A DNA stretch of 64,000 bases, taken from contig JAMPGZ010000007.1 in NCBI GenBank assembly GCA_023663655.1, positions 1-64,000 of the forward strand, written 5' to 3'. Positions within the stretch are counted from its first letter, which is position 1. The number at the start of each line of letters is the position of its first letter. Below, one piece after another: positions 35,721 to 45,652 of the stretch. The DNA comes from Lachnospiraceae bacterium. GTDB lineage: Bacteria > Bacteroidota > Bacteroidia > Bacteroidales > Muribaculaceae. The notes beneath the pieces were generated by a model. It did not search any database. It saw only the letters and a program-made list of their open reading frames with translations, and had not been told where the DNA came from. The position numbers were made by a program, and so were the translations under genes.

Positions 35721-36701
35721 TTAACTCACATTAGCTATCAACACTCCTAAATATGCCAGATAGACAATAAACATTAACGCTCCTTCAATACGGGTGATGG
35801 TGCGGCTCTTTATAATCCAGCCAAACAACCAGAACAGAACCGATGCTCCCATGAGGGTGAGAAGGTCGAAATTGCCTATGCTTCCGAACGACAGCGGACG
35901 TATCGTAGCCGATGCCCCGAGCACAAGAAATATGTTGAAAATGTTGCTTCCTATCACATTGCCCAAAGCTATGCCGGTTTTACCTTTCAGGGCGGCGGCT
36001 ACCGATGTGGCAAGCTCGGGTAGCGATGTGCCCGCCGCAACAATTGTCAAGCCTATTATAGCCTCGCTCACTCCAAGTCCACGGGCTATGCCTGAAGCTC
36101 CGGCAACAAAACGATCACCACCATAAATGAGAGCGGCAAGCCCTCCTATCACCCATAGAATAGATTTGAGCATGGTCATAGGCTTTTTCTGCGACGCTTC
36201 CTCCGATGCCGGATCGGAGGCTCCATCAGTATTTTTAGCTTGCGAGAATGTGTAACGCATGAAAATGGCGAAAAACAGCAGCAACACAATACCGTCGACG
36301 CGGTTGAGCGCCATCCCGGGAGCATCGTCAAGAAACGGTCCGTTGCCCATGACAAGAAGCACAAGCGATGAAAGCGCCACGAGCGGAATCTCGTTTGTCA
36401 TAATGCTGCGGGTGATCACTATCGGCACTATCATCGCCGTGACGCCTATGATGACGAGCGTGTTGAAAAGGTTGCTTCCCACCACATTGCCAATGGCGAG
36501 CTCGGCGCTGCCGTTGATTGCCGAAACAATGCTTATGACAAGCTCAGGAGCCGATGTGCCGAACGCCACTACCGTCAACCCCACCACAAGATCACTTATG
36601 CCGAAACGTCGGGCTATGGAGGAAGCGCCGTCGGTGAGAGCGTTTGCCCCGGCAAGTATAAGCACAAGACCTATCACTAAAAATACAGAATCTATCAACA
36701 T
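35721..36701 (-). CDS. Calcium/sodium exchanger (CaCA family, YrbG-like)
   Basis: This 326-residue protein has two homologous halves of five transmembrane segments, each with an alpha-repeat: TVVAFGTSAPELVISIVSAINGSAELAIGNVVGSN and TIVAAGTSLPELATSVAAALKGKTGIALGNVIGSN. The paired GTSxPEL and GNVxGSN motifs are the signature of cation/Ca2+ exchangers. It likely exports Ca2+ for Na+ or H+. It lies downstream of pnp, separated by a terminator, and has no clear promoter of its own apart from weak AT-rich sequence. Length is normal for the family. Confidence 0.92.
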   Translation of the reverse strand: MLIDSVFLVIGLVLILAGANALTDGASSIARRFGISDLVVGLTVVAFGTSAPELVISIVSAINGSAELAIGNVVGSNLFNTLVIIGVTAMIVPIVITRSIMTNEIPLVALSSLVLLVMGNGPFLDDAPGMALNRVDGIVLLLFFAIFMRYTFSQAKNTDGASDPASEEASQKKPMTMLKSILWVIGGLAALIYGGDRFVAGASGIARGLGVSEAIIGLTIVAAGTSLPELATSVAAALKGKTGIALGNVIGSNIFNIFLVLGASATIRPLSFGSIGNFDLLTLMGASVLFWLFGWIIKSRTITRIEGALMFIVYLAYLGVLIANVS

Positions 36702-36716
36702 ATCATCCTTCGGTTA

Positions 36717-36754
36717 AAATAAAAAGTGAGGATACACATGGCATCCTCACTTAT
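36717..36754 (-). terminator. Terminator of pnp
   Basis: On the minus strand AAGTGAGGAT pairs with ATCCTCACTT around a short loop and is followed by a run of T. It lies 20 bases past the pnp stop and ahead of the exchanger gene. Confidence 0.85.
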
Positions 36755-36773
36755 AACAAATTTCTTGCGGAAA

Positions 36774-39038
36774 TTATTCTTCATTATGCTGTTCTTCACG
36801 ACGGGGACGGCGGTCGTCACGACGAGGACCACGGTCATCGCGGCGAGGACGGTCGTCACGACGCGGTCCGCGGTCATTGCTGCGCTGCGGACGCTCACGA
36901 CGCTGAGGCTCAACATATCCTTCCGGTTTGGGCTGCAATGCTCGCATTGAAAGGCGGAATTTTCCGGTCTTCTTATCGATTTCGATGAGCTTCACTTCCA
37001 CAGTGTCACCCTCTTTAAGACCCGATGCTTCCATGTTTTCAAGGCGATCCCAGCTTATCTCGGAAATGTGGAGAAGTCCGTCGCGGTTAGGCATGAACTC
37101 TACAAATGCGCCAAAGTCAAGGATCGAACGCACCTTTCCGGTGTACACCTTGCCCTCTTCAGGAAGTTGAACGATGGCATTGATCATTTCAAGAGCCTTG
37201 TCCATTGAAGCCTTGTTGGTAGCGGCAACCTCGATGAAGCCTTCATTGTTCACCTCATCGATAGAAACAGTAGCGCCTGAAGCCTCCTGGATACCCTGGA
37301 TGATCTTTCCGCCCGGGCCGATGACAGCGCCGATAAGATCCTTAGGAATGGTCATTGTCACGATTCTGGGCACATTGGGCTTGTAGTCCTCACGTGGAGC
37401 AGGAATAGCTTCCTCAATGAGGTTGAGGATGTGCAAGCGTCCGTCGCGAGCCTGAAGAAGAGCCTTTTCAAGAATCTCGTATGACAAGCCGTCGCACTTG
37501 ATATCCATCTGGGTAGCGGTGATACCGTCGCGGGTACCTGTCACCTTGAAGTCCATGTCGCCAAGGTGGTCCTCATCGCCGAGGATATCGGAAAGGACAG
37601 CATACTTCTGTCCGTCGGTGTCAGTGATAAGACCCATTGCAATACCGCTCACGGGCTTCTTCATCTTGACTCCGGCATCAAGAAGAGCCAAAGTTCCGGC
37701 ACATACGGTAGCCATTGATGAAGAACCGTTGGATTCGAGAATATCGCTCACGATGCGGCAAACGTAGGGGAATCCGTCGGGGAACATACCCTTCAATGCA
37801 CGATGAGCGAGATTGCCGTGACCTACCTCACGACGTCCCACGCCGCGAGTCGGCTTAGCTTCGCCGGTTGAGAACGGAGGGAAGTTATAGTGAAGCAAGA
37901 AACGCTCTTTGCCCTGGGTGAGAACCTCATCGAGAATCTTCTCATCGAGCTTGGTACCGAGAGTCACGGTAGCAAGAGCCTGAGTCTCGCCACGGGTGAA
38001 CACAGCCGATCCGTGAGGGCCCGGCACATAGTCGGTCTCAATCCAGATGGGGCGGATGTCGGTGGTCTTACGTCCGTCAAGACGCACACCCTCGTCAAGG
38101 ATGCAGCGACGCACAGCTTCGCGCTCAACGTCATGATAGTAACGCTTCACAAGCGGAGTCTTCTCATCGCGTTCCTCTTCGGGAAGAGATTCTATATATT
38201 CGTTGCAGATCGCGTCAAATGAGTCCTGACGCCAGTGCTTGTCAGCACATCCGGCTTTAGCGATCGCGTATGCTTTGTCATAACACTTGTCATGAACATC
38301 CTTGCGAAGATCTTCGTCATTAACCTCGTGGCAATATTCACGCTTGACGGTGGCATTGGCTTCTTTGGCAAGCTCTATTTGGGCTAAGCATTGAACTTTT
38401 ATGGCATCATGAGCCGCTTTCAAAGCTGCAAGAAGATCGCTTTCGCTCACCTCTTTCATTTCACCTTCAACCATCATGATATTATCGTAGGTGGCTCCCA
38501 CCATCAATTCCATGTCGGCATCCTCAAGCTGCTTGAATGTGGGGTTGATCACAAATTCGCCGTTGATGCGTGCCACACGCACTTCCGATATAGGACCGTT
38601 GAATGGGATGTCGCTCACAGCTATCGCTGCCGAAGCGGCAAGACCGGCAAGTGAATCGGGCATCTCCTCACCATCAGCCGAATACATGGTGATGTTCACA
38701 AATGTGTCGGCGTGGTAATTGTCGGGGAAAAGAGGACGAAGCACACGGTCGACAAGACGTGCGGTGAGGATTTCATAATCCGATGCACGACCTTCTCTCT
38801 TGAGGAAACCTCCGGGGAAACGTCCGTTAGATGAAAATTTCTCTTTATATTCTACCTGCAAAGGCATGAAATCCACGCCTTCTCCAGCCTCCTTGGCTGA
38901 TACTACGGTTGCGAGGAGCATCGTATTGCCCATACGCAACTCTACCGCTCCATCGGCTTGCTTGGCGAGCTTGCCCGTCTCAAGTGTGATGGTGCGTCCA
39001 TCACCGAGCTCGATGGTTTTCTTAATTGGGTTTGCCAT
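36774..39038 (-). CDS. pnp: Polyribonucleotide nucleotidyltransferase (PNPase)
   Basis: This 754-residue PNPase degrades RNA 3' to 5' using phosphate and helps RNA turnover. Two RNase PH domains are present (the catalytic region shows [20 protein letters not shown]), then a KH domain ([20 protein letters not shown]), then an S1 domain ([16 protein letters not shown]). The tail after residue 700 is unusual: four to five repeats of RR-DDR/GPRR (about 50 residues, Arg- and Asp-rich), which may bind RNA or another protein. The ATG at 39038 (MANPIKK) is chosen because the promoter TATATTTG at 39079-39086 lies inside the longer frame. Confidence 0.95.
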   Translation of the reverse strand: MANPIKKTIELGDGRTITLETGKLAKQADGAVELRMGNTMLLATVVSAKEAGEGVDFMPLQVEYKEKFSSNGRFPGGFLKREGRASDYEILTARLVDRVLRPLFPDNYHADTFVNITMYSADGEEMPDSLAGLAASAAIAVSDIPFNGPISEVRVARINGEFVINPTFKQLEDADMELMVGATYDNIMMVEGEMKEVSESDLLAALKAAHDAIKVQCLAQIELAKEANATVKREYCHEVNDEDLRKDVHDKCYDKAYAIAKAGCADKHWRQDSFDAICNEYIESLPEEERDEKTPLVKRYYHDVEREAVRRCILDEGVRLDGRKTTDIRPIWIETDYVPGPHGSAVFTRGETQALATVTLGTKLDEKILDEVLTQGKERFLLHYNFPPFSTGEAKPTRGVGRREVGHGNLAHRALKGMFPDGFPYVCRIVSDILESNGSSSMATVCAGTLALLDAGVKMKKPVSGIAMGLITDTDGQKYAVLSDILGDEDHLGDMDFKVTGTRDGITATQMDIKCDGLSYEILEKALLQARDGRLHILNLIEEAIPAPREDYKPNVPRIVTMTIPKDLIGAVIGPGGKIIQGIQEASGATVSIDEVNNEGFIEVAATNKASMDKALEMINAIVQLPEEGKVYTGKVRSILDFGAFVEFMPNRDGLLHISEISWDRLENMEASGLKEGDTVEVKLIEIDKKTGKFRLSMRALQPKPEGYVEPQRRERPQRSNDRGPRRDDRPRRDDRGPRRDDRRPRREEQHNEE

Positions 39039-39078
39039 AAAAATTATACTTCTGTTTTGTCTTGTACAAAAAATCGTG

Positions 39079-39110
39079 CAAATATAACGAAAATTGCGGA
39101 AATTTCCCAA
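39079..39110 (-). promoter_or_regulatory. Promoter of pnp
   Basis: TTGG (39107-39110) and TATATTTG (39079-39086) are separated by 20 nt on the minus strand. The start near 39072 rules out the longer reading frame beginning at 39113. Confidence 0.65.
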
Positions 39111-39151
39111 CATTCCGCAATTATTCTCAAAATCAGATTTTTTTGCCCATT

Positions 39152-39733
39152 TTATCGTTCTTCCAGCCTATCAATCGCCTTCCAAAAATCGGAATAAGAT
39201 TCTCCGGAATGCCCAAGACGCTTAGCACGCTCAGAAGCGCCAGCCATTCTATTCTCTTCAATCATCATTGACACCCATTTCTCCTGACGCAAAAACTGGT
39301 CTTTTTTATCAAAATTCCGGATATGCTTTCTTAAAGCCTCAATCACCTTGTTTGATGTTCCGAAAAATCTATTCGTATTCTCGTAATGCAGCAGGAACCA
39401 GTATTCGATTGACGGCATACTGCTTGCTATCACCACTCGCTCATCACCATCATATCGATTACGAATCTCATCCATGCGTCTGCGCTCGACATCGTTCCAC
39501 TGACGCACATCCTCATCAAACACGCAGATCACCGATGCTCCGCCTGACACAGCATCCTGTATTCTCTGATATATCGTCAGCATTGACTCATCACCAAAAA
39601 GACTTGGTTGCAACACGCAGTTATAACCTTGCAACTTTTTCAGATGTTTGAGATACCAATATTCCGTTATACCGGCTCCCAGCACCACCGTACGTGGACG
39701 GCGCGGCTCTCTGACATTAGTTTTTCGTGCCAT
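39152..39733 (-). CDS. rloB: RloB-family protein
   Basis: This 193-residue protein matches the RloB family (PF13707), a Toprim-like fold also seen in the AbiLii protein of abortive infection systems. The typical acidic opening is altered: [17 protein letters not shown] carries the TE-x-x-Y-x element, [11 protein letters not shown] supplies a second acidic patch, and [15 protein letters not shown] is the family-conserved stretch. It is encoded three bases after the ATPase partner, so the pair is translated together. The pair is best read as a defence module that senses phage or DNA changes and stops growth or cleaves nucleic acid. The activity is not shown by the sequence. Confidence 0.85.
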   Translation of the reverse strand: MARKTNVREPRRPRTVVLGAGITEYWYLKHLKKLQGYNCVLQPSLFGDESMLTIYQRIQDAVSGGASVICVFDEDVRQWNDVERRRMDEIRNRYDGDERVVIASSMPSIEYWFLLHYENTNRFFGTSNKVIEALRKHIRNFDKKDQFLRQEKWVSMMIEENRMAGASERAKRLGHSGESYSDFWKAIDRLEER

Positions 39734-39736
39734 ATA

Positions 39737-40936
39737 TCAATCCTTAATCTGTGGGAGCGCGCCAAAGATTCCGTTTCGGTAGGCTTTGTCAAGATGAGTA
39801 ATCTTGCTCAACCCCCTGAACTCCACCAATGAGTACAATTGGGAAGCTCCGGACTTATCTTTCTCAGTGAACCAGATGTTATCTTTTCTAATAAGGTCAT
39901 TGACAGTACGCAACAACCCGTCATAATGAGTCGTGATAAGGAGTTGACTCTGCGACGGCTCAAGAAGAAACTGACGAAGAATATATTCCATGAGTTCAGG
40001 ATGAAGCGATGCATCCATTTCATCTATCATGAGAAATGAACCGTTCAGGCATAGATCAAACACGGCAGCTTCTATCCCAAGCAGACGGCGTGTACCATTG
40101 CTCTGATGTCCGAAATTCAATTCATACATCTCCCTTCCCCTCGCATTCTCCACAGTGTGCTCAAATCCGAGTTTGCGCAAGCCTTCCTCATCAGCGTGTT
40201 CATTTAACCCGGTAATGTTGAAGTCAGCCATTTTCAAGAAATTGAGCATATAGGATTTGAAATCATCATTATTCTTCAGCATCCGGCGTGCAAATTTAGT
40301 CATGTCGGTCTCAGGGTAAATTGTAGGCATAAAACCGCCATGTATCCACATTCGGAAATTATCGACATGGCTGAATTTCATATTGACACGCCCACGCGCA
40401 GCAAATACCGACATATTTGGCAGACAGTTAAGTGATAGCATTTTCAACGTCTCGCCATCAATCTTTTGAACAGCCGGATTGATTTTTATTACCGACTGTC
40501 CATCCTCAAACCTACGTTCAAACACCATGATCGGCTGTGTAGTCTTGTAGAAGGAAAGTCTTTCAAGAAGCACAACTTTTCCTGTCAAACGAAGCTGATA
40601 CCAATATCTTACTCCATCAATCCATATTTTAAGATTGAACTCAGAGGGTTCATGGGGAGTATCACTGTCAAGCATGAAAGGCTCAATCCCGGTCTTGCTA
40701 TCCATATCCGACGGATTGAATGTCCAAAAACCATGCAGCTCCTCAAGAGCATACAGAAGATTGCTTTTTCCGCTCGCATTGGCTCCAAGAACCAACGCAA
40801 GCCGCAAGAGCCTTGTACCGTTAGGCATTTCCACTACATGAAAAGTTTCGATGCTCCTGTCGCCTGTCGCCTCAAAACTTAAAGTCGTTTCATTTTTAAA
40901 CGACAATATATTTTTGAAAGATATTTCCTCTATCAT
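39737..40936 (-). CDS. rloA: RloA/AbiLi-type AAA ATPase (SMC-like ABC ATPase)
   Basis: This 399-residue ATPase carries a Walker A motif at 51-59 (GANASGKSN), an ABC-like signature (HQSNGTRRLLGI), a Walker B (FLMIDEMDASLHPEL) and a H-loop (LITTHYDGLL). The opening EISFKNILSFKNETTLSF fits the AAA_21 OLD-like family, as in RloA, AbiLi and the AAA parts of Gabija- or PARIS-type systems. It lies directly upstream of rloB. A promoter with TTTG (40983-40986) and TATATTTG (40957-40964) supports transcription of the two as a unit. Between pnp and the DUF4476 gene it is an insert of accessory function. Confidence 0.85.
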   Translation of the reverse strand: MIEEISFKNILSFKNETTLSFEATGDRSIETFHVVEMPNGTRLLRLALVLGANASGKSNLLYALEELHGFWTFNPSDMDSKTGIEPFMLDSDTPHEPSEFNLKIWIDGVRYWYQLRLTGKVVLLERLSFYKTTQPIMVFERRFEDGQSVIKINPAVQKIDGETLKMLSLNCLPNMSVFAARGRVNMKFSHVDNFRMWIHGGFMPTIYPETDMTKFARRMLKNNDDFKSYMLNFLKMADFNITGLNEHADEEGLRKLGFEHTVENARGREMYELNFGHQSNGTRRLLGIEAAVFDLCLNGSFLMIDEMDASLHPELMEYILRQFLLEPSQSQLLITTHYDGLLRTVNDLIRKDNIWFTEKDKSGASQLYSLVEFRGLSKITHLDKAYRNGIFGALPQIKD

Positions 40937-40956
40937 ATATCATGATTCTATTTTTG

Positions 40957-40986
40957 CAAATATACTAAAAACATCCAAAATCCAAA
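40957..40986 (-). promoter_or_regulatory. Promoter of the rloAB pair
   Basis: On the minus strand TTTG (40983-40986) is followed after 18 nt by TATATTTG (40957-40964), giving a short leader to the ATG at 40936. Confidence 0.55.
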
Positions 40987-41032
40987 ATAGAATCCACTAA
41001 TTTCCCTATTTTATTTTTGTTGGCATAAAAAA

Positions 41033-41056
41033 TAAACGGACATCACTGTCCGTTTT
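41033..41056 (-). terminator. Terminator after the DUF4476 gene
   Basis: AACGGACA and TGTCCGTT form a perfect stem around a TCAC-type loop, followed on the minus strand by TTTATTTTTT. It lies about 50 bases past the stop at 41108. Confidence 0.75.
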
Positions 41057-41107
41057 TATTGTCATATCCAACAATCTTTCTTGAATGCAAGAAATAACCA
41101 AAAGAGG

Positions 41108-41749
41108 TTACTCGCCGAGGATGACGGCGGCTTCAAGCAGATTGCCGGCAGCCGTCAACTGGTCCATTATCGCCGCTGTGTTGTCATAGACGGCAATGCG
41201 CGGTCCCATAAGGCGAAGTGTAGCCATACGCTCATTTTCATTCGGGAACAATGCCATCACAATAGCCACCTGCGATGCCTGAAACTGATTGTTGAGGCTT
41301 CCGGCTTCGATAAGCGCCATGCGGTTATTATCGTTAGGTGCATTTTTAATAAGCCCCACAAGAGTCTGGAAATCGCCCGACGACATCACCAACTGCTCAG
41401 GATAGACATCGATAGGCATGGGCGGCATCGGCACATATTTAGGAACAGGGTGCTCACCTCCGCTTGAGGGAATAGGCTGAGAGGTCATCGACACCACCTT
41501 TCCATCCTTAAAATTAACCATAATCATCTGCTTGACACAATCAAGCACATTGCCCACATCCTTACGGTAGCCGAGCTGCTTGTAGACACTGTTGAACTGG
41601 ATAAAATCGGGTTCTCCAAGTATCTTCTTGACTTGCTCTTCAGTAAGCCCCGGCTGCACACTCCCCACTTTAGCTCTCGATATAACCGCCGAAACTGTCA
41701 ACGGAAACATCAAACACAATAGCGTGATTATAAAAAAACTACGTTTCAT
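41108..41749 (-). CDS. Exported protein with BamE-like and DUF4476 domains
   Basis: This 213-residue protein has a signal peptide (about 1-21). Residues 27-90 resemble the SmpA/OmlA (BamE) fold: VQPGLTEEQVKKILGEPDFIQF, and KQMIMVNFKDGKVVSM. The C-terminal part (about 125-213) matches the DUF4476 helical domain, NAPNDNNRMALIEAGSLNNQFQASQVAIVMALFPNENERMATLRLM. The two domains together are common in Bacteroidales exported proteins. It may act in envelope assembly, but no partner is nearby. It is divergent from the dGTPase gene. Confidence 0.8.
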   Translation of the reverse strand: MKRSFFIITLLCLMFPLTVSAVISRAKVGSVQPGLTEEQVKKILGEPDFIQFNSVYKQLGYRKDVGNVLDCVKQMIMVNFKDGKVVSMTSQPIPSSGGEHPVPKYVPMPPMPIDVYPEQLVMSSGDFQTLVGLIKNAPNDNNRMALIEAGSLNNQFQASQVAIVMALFPNENERMATLRLMGPRIAVYDNTAAIMDQLTAAGNLLEAAVILGE

Positions 41750-41939
41750 GATACAAATTTTAATTCTATGAGTTGATAAAGGTACCTAAAACCACAACAA
41801 AAATCCAACTCAATAATGTTAAAAAATGATGATGACACGCGTTTTTTTCACAATATCCGCAATTCTCTATGCCAATGCGGTTTGGAATATATCTAAAAAT
41901 ATGGTAACTTCGAACTCTAAACATCACTTATGGTTTATG

Positions 41940-43274
41940 ATGAACTGGGATAAATTGATCAACGACAAACGCCTGGGGCTGGAAGACTACCATCATTCCA
42001 GACAGGGTTCACGCAGCGATTTTCAACGCGATTTCGACCGCCTTGTGTTCTCGTCACCATTCCGGCGTTTGCAGAACAAGACCCAGGTTTTCCCACTGCC
42101 GGGGAGTATCTTCGTGCACAACCGTCTCACTCACTCCATGGAGGTGGCATCAGTGGGCCGTTCTCTTGCCAATGAGGTAAATGCCGTCCTGAAAGAGAAA
42201 TACGCAAATGAGCCTTGGGTGGCAAAACTCGATGCTCTTGACGAGATAGTGGGAGCGGCGTGTCTCGCTCACGACCTCGGCAACCCACCCTTCGGACACT
42301 CGGGAGAGAAAGCGATATCCACTTTTTTCAGCGAAGGACCGGGAAGCGTGCTAAAATCCAAAATGACGGAACGCCAATGGGCTGACCTGACCAATTTCGA
42401 AGGCAATGCCAACTCGCTAAGGCTGCTTACCCACCAATTCAACGGTCGCCGCCCCGGTGGATTTGCCATGACCTATTCCATGCTTGCCTCGATAGTAAAA
42501 TACCCCTACGAATCACGTCTTGCCGGAGGAAAATCAAAATTCGGATTCTTTGAATCGGAAGTGGAAACATTCCAACGCATCGCCGACGAGCTTGGATTAA
42601 TCAGGAAATATGGGGAAAGAGGCGAAGTGCGCTATGCCCGCCACCCGCTTGTCTACATTGTCGAGGCTGCCGACGATATATGCTATCAGGTAATGGACAT
42701 TGAGGATGCCCACAAGCTGAGAGTCCTGTCGACAGGCGAGGTTATTGACGCGTTCATGGCATTCTTCCCCGCCGAGCGCCAAGAAAATATGCGTGGCATA
42801 ATGAGCCATGTCGACGACCCCAACGAGAAGATCGCATATCTGCGCAGTTGCGTCATCGGCGCTCTCGTCAATGAATGCGCGGCGGCATTTGTGAAAAATG
42901 AGCATGACATCCTCGAAGGAACATTCTCAGGATCGCTTCTCGAACACATCTCACCGCTCGAGAAGAGAGGCTACAAGCGATGTTCCGCCCTTGCCTGGGA
43001 GAAAATATACAAGGCGAGCGATGTTGTCGACATCGAGCTTGCCGGTAACCGCATCATATCATTTCTCATGGAAAAGCTGATTCATGCCGTCAGATTCCCT
43101 GAACTTAACTACTCTTCTTTGTTATTAAGTAAGGTGCCAAAACAATATGACATCGGCGCACCGACACTTTACGGCAAGGTGCAGGCTGTACTTGACCATA
43201 TTTCAGGCATGACCGACGTATACGCGCTCGACCTATACAGGAAACTGTGTGGCATGAGCTTGCCTGCCGTGTAA
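41940..43274 (+). CDS. dgt: Deoxyguanosinetriphosphate triphosphohydrolase (dGTPase)
   Basis: This 444-residue HD-domain enzyme converts dGTP to deoxyguanosine and triphosphate, controlling dNTP pools and limiting phage replication in some species. The HD metal site is visible: NRLTHSMEVASVGR (first His), ACLAHDLGNPPFGHSGE (HD pair). VYIVEAADDICYQVMDIED gives the last Asp. The start at 41940 (MNWDKLINDKRLG) is preferred over upstream in-frame ATGs because it matches the family N-terminus. It is divergent from the DUF4476 gene. It is followed by the TPM gene after 49 bases. Confidence 0.9.
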   Translation: MNWDKLINDKRLGLEDYHHSRQGSRSDFQRDFDRLVFSSPFRRLQNKTQVFPLPGSIFVHNRLTHSMEVASVGRSLANEVNAVLKEKYANEPWVAKLDALDEIVGAACLAHDLGNPPFGHSGEKAISTFFSEGPGSVLKSKMTERQWADLTNFEGNANSLRLLTHQFNGRRPGGFAMTYSMLASIVKYPYESRLAGGKSKFGFFESEVETFQRIADELGLIRKYGERGEVRYARHPLVYIVEAADDICYQVMDIEDAHKLRVLSTGEVIDAFMAFFPAERQENMRGIMSHVDDPNEKIAYLRSCVIGALVNECAAAFVKNEHDILEGTFSGSLLEHISPLEKRGYKRCSALAWEKIYKASDVVDIELAGNRIISFLMEKLIHAVRFPELNYSSLLLSKVPKQYDIGAPTLYGKVQAVLDHISGMTDVYALDLYRKLCGMSLPAV

Positions 43275-43323
43275 CAGCCTGAGCAGACATAAACCACTAT
43301 TAACGAAAAACAGAAAAGAAAAT

Positions 43324-44586
43324 ATGAAATATCGTCTCGTAACACTATTCATCCAACTGATGCTAGTAGCCGGAATCTCAGCACGTGAGTACCGTCCGGA
43401 AGAGATTCCCAATGTCCATGTAGCCGACAGAACACGCTATGTGAGCAATCCCGACAACATTCTTTCCCCAGAAGCAGAGGCAGGAATCAACGCCACATTG
43501 TCAGAGTTGTGGAAAAACACATCTTCAGAGGTGGTGGTTGTCGTTGTGGAAAATATAGCAGGCGGCGACATCGACTCATTCGCTACCGACCTGTTCACCA
43601 AATGGGGCATAGGAAAACGAGACAAAGACAACGGGCTGCTATTTCTCGTATCAGTCAATGACCGACGCATGGCTATACGCACCGGATACGGCATGGAGGG
43701 CGTGGTGCCCGATATAATCGCAGGGCGTATAATACGCAACATCGTGACTCCGCACTTCAAAGAGGGCGATTATGACGGCGGCGTAACTGCGGCTGTCAAC
43801 GAAATATCGAGGCTCGCATCAACTCCCGGAGCCACCGAGGAGCTTATGTCGAAATATGAAAATGATGCCGACGCATCACGCGGTAACGACAGCGAGGAAT
43901 TATTCAGTATGTGGCTCGGCTCAGGAGTGGCTCTTGCTGCGTTCCTTTTGGTGTGGCTGGCGTGGACACTATTACGCACACGCCGTGACGACCGCTATGA
44001 CAGATACATGGCTCTGAAACGAATGATGATTCCGGCTGCAATCATCGGCTTCGTAGGGCTTGGAATACCTTTTGTGGTAACATTTTTGATATGGCTCACC
44101 ATGCGTTACCAACGCACCCGCCGAAGAATATGCCCCAACTGCCAACATAAGATGCGTCGCCTTGACGAACAGACCGACAATCAGTATCTCACTCCTGCGC
44201 AAGACTTGGAAGAGAAGCTCGATTCAGTAGATTATGACGTGTGGTTGTGCGACAATTGCGGCGAAACCGACATTCTGCCGTTTGTCAATCAGCATTCCAT
44301 CTATCAAGTGTGTCCAAAATGCGGAGCCAAAGCCGCGTCCTTGCGCAGCGACCGTGTGATAAGAAAGCCGACTGAATTCAACGAAGGCGTAGGAATAAGA
44401 GAGTATGTGTGCCGAAATTGCGGAAACCACACGCAAACGTCATATAACATCCCCAAAGTAATCGTGCCACCGGTAGTCATAATTCCCGGAGGCGGAGGAA
44501 AAGGCGGCTTTGGAGGCGGCGGTTTCTCAGGAGGCTCATTCGGCGGCGGTATGACCGGTGGCGGCGGCGCCTCGGGAGGATGGTAA
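43324..44586 (+). CDS. TPM-domain membrane protein with zinc ribbons and glycine tail
   Basis: This 420-residue protein has a signal peptide (1-20), a TPM domain (about 33-165, with LSPEAEAGINATLSEL, RDKDNGLLFLVSVNDRRMAIRTGYGMEGVVPD), and two transmembrane segments (about 197-217 and 235-259). Four CxxC pairs at 270-273, 309-312, 330-333 and 363-366 probably form two zinc ribbons on the cytoplasmic side, and a Gly-rich tail ends the protein. TPM proteins such as YgcG and the photosystem repair protein Psb32 act in membrane protein turnover. The Gly-rich tail is common to the family. The function here is not known. Confidence 0.85.
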   Translation: MKYRLVTLFIQLMLVAGISAREYRPEEIPNVHVADRTRYVSNPDNILSPEAEAGINATLSELWKNTSSEVVVVVVENIAGGDIDSFATDLFTKWGIGKRDKDNGLLFLVSVNDRRMAIRTGYGMEGVVPDIIAGRIIRNIVTPHFKEGDYDGGVTAAVNEISRLASTPGATEELMSKYENDADASRGNDSEELFSMWLGSGVALAAFLLVWLAWTLLRTRRDDRYDRYMALKRMMIPAAIIGFVGLGIPFVVTFLIWLTMRYQRTRRRICPNCQHKMRRLDEQTDNQYLTPAQDLEEKLDSVDYDVWLCDNCGETDILPFVNQHSIYQVCPKCGAKAASLRSDRVIRKPTEFNEGVGIREYVCRNCGNHTQTSYNIPKVIVPPVVIIPGGGGKGGFGGGGFSGGSFGGGMTGGGGASGGW

Positions 44587-44605
44587 ACAGTCAAGCAAAA
44601 CATAG

Positions 44606-44654
44606 AAAAGGGTGTTTTAAAAATTCAATGGCTGAATAGTTAAAACACCCTTTT
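44606..44654. terminator. Bidirectional terminator
   Basis: AAAAGGGTGTTTTAA and TTAAAACACCCTTTT form a long stem between the convergent TPM (+) and RluA (-) genes, with T-rich ends on both strands. Confidence 0.85.
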
Positions 44655-44693
44655 ATATTTTGAGAATATAGCCAAAGGCTACGTCATGTCACG

Positions 44694-45635
44694 CTATCTT
44701 TTCCCTCCTATCAGCTTGAAAAAAGATCCAGGGATGGGGGTAGTGAAGTTCATGTCGCGGCGTGTGACAGGATGGGCGAAACGCAATGTCTGAGCATGAA
44801 GCGCGAGACGGTGGATAATCGATGCGCGAGCGCCATACTTGCGGTCGCCCGCTATTGGATGACCCAAATCCTTCATGTGCACCCTTATCTGATTCTTTCG
44901 TCCTGTGTCAAGCTCCACCTCAAGCATGGTGTGTCCGTTGCCGCGCTTCAACACTTTGTAGCGCGTCACAGCCCACTCTCCACCTTCCACCGGCTCCTGA
45001 GAGGAATATACTTCCATCTGTGAATTTTCCACAAGATAGCTTTTTACCACACCGCTATCCTGCTCCACATTGCCCTCGACGACAGTCACATACTTGCGGT
45101 TGAGAACCATATTGTTCCAATTGTGCTGCATTGCCTCCTTGGCCTTGGAGTTCTTGGCAAACATCATCAGCCCCGAGGTGTCGCGGTCAAGACGATGCAC
45201 GATAAACAATTTGTTTCTCGGATCCACCCATTTCACATAATCACGCAAAATGGAATAGGCGGTGCCATCCTTGATTTTGTCAGTTCCCATAGAAAGCAGC
45301 CCGTAGCCCTTCTCAATGACGATAATGTCGTCATCTTCATAATCGATTTTGACGCGGCGGTGGCTGAACACGCGAAACTCGCGAGTGAGATTAGCCTGCA
45401 CCTTGTCGCCAGGATTAAGTTCGGCATCAAACTGCGTCACCGGAATTCCGTTGACAGCTATCTGATTGTGCTTTAGAAGTTCCTTAATTGTAGTGCGCTT
45501 ACGCTGAGGCATCGACTGAATCAAAAATTCCAGCAGCTTGCACGACTCCTGCGGAATGAATGATTCTATCACGTCAGGACGAAACGGAGCTTTTTCCGCT
45601 CCCGGTTTTGTGGATCGGGATTTATATTGAGGCAT
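44694..45635 (-). CDS. RluA-family pseudouridine synthase
   Basis: This 313-residue enzyme converts uridine to pseudouridine in rRNA or tRNA. An S4 RNA-binding domain (about 35-90, TIKELLKHNQIAVNGIPVTQFDAELNPGDKV) precedes the catalytic domain with the HRLDRDTSGLMMFAKN motif holding the catalytic Asp, and RKNQIRVHMKDLGHPIAGDRKYG. The exact uridine target is not clear from sequence. It is followed downstream by a terminator shared with the TPM gene. It starts 17 bases after the topA stop on the same strand, so the two may be co-transcribed. Confidence 0.9.
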   Translation of the reverse strand: MPQYKSRSTKPGAEKAPFRPDVIESFIPQESCKLLEFLIQSMPQRKRTTIKELLKHNQIAVNGIPVTQFDAELNPGDKVQANLTREFRVFSHRRVKIDYEDDDIIVIEKGYGLLSMGTDKIKDGTAYSILRDYVKWVDPRNKLFIVHRLDRDTSGLMMFAKNSKAKEAMQHNWNNMVLNRKYVTVVEGNVEQDSGVVKSYLVENSQMEVYSSQEPVEGGEWAVTRYKVLKRGNGHTMLEVELDTGRKNQIRVHMKDLGHPIAGDRKYGARASIIHRLALHAQTLRFAHPVTRRDMNFTTPIPGSFFKLIGGKR

Positions 45636-45652
45636 AATTATTATTTACTGAT

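Noticed and set aside
39039..39113. Longer start of pnp
   Set aside because: The promoter -7 box lies within this extension, so the transcript cannot include the upstream start codon.
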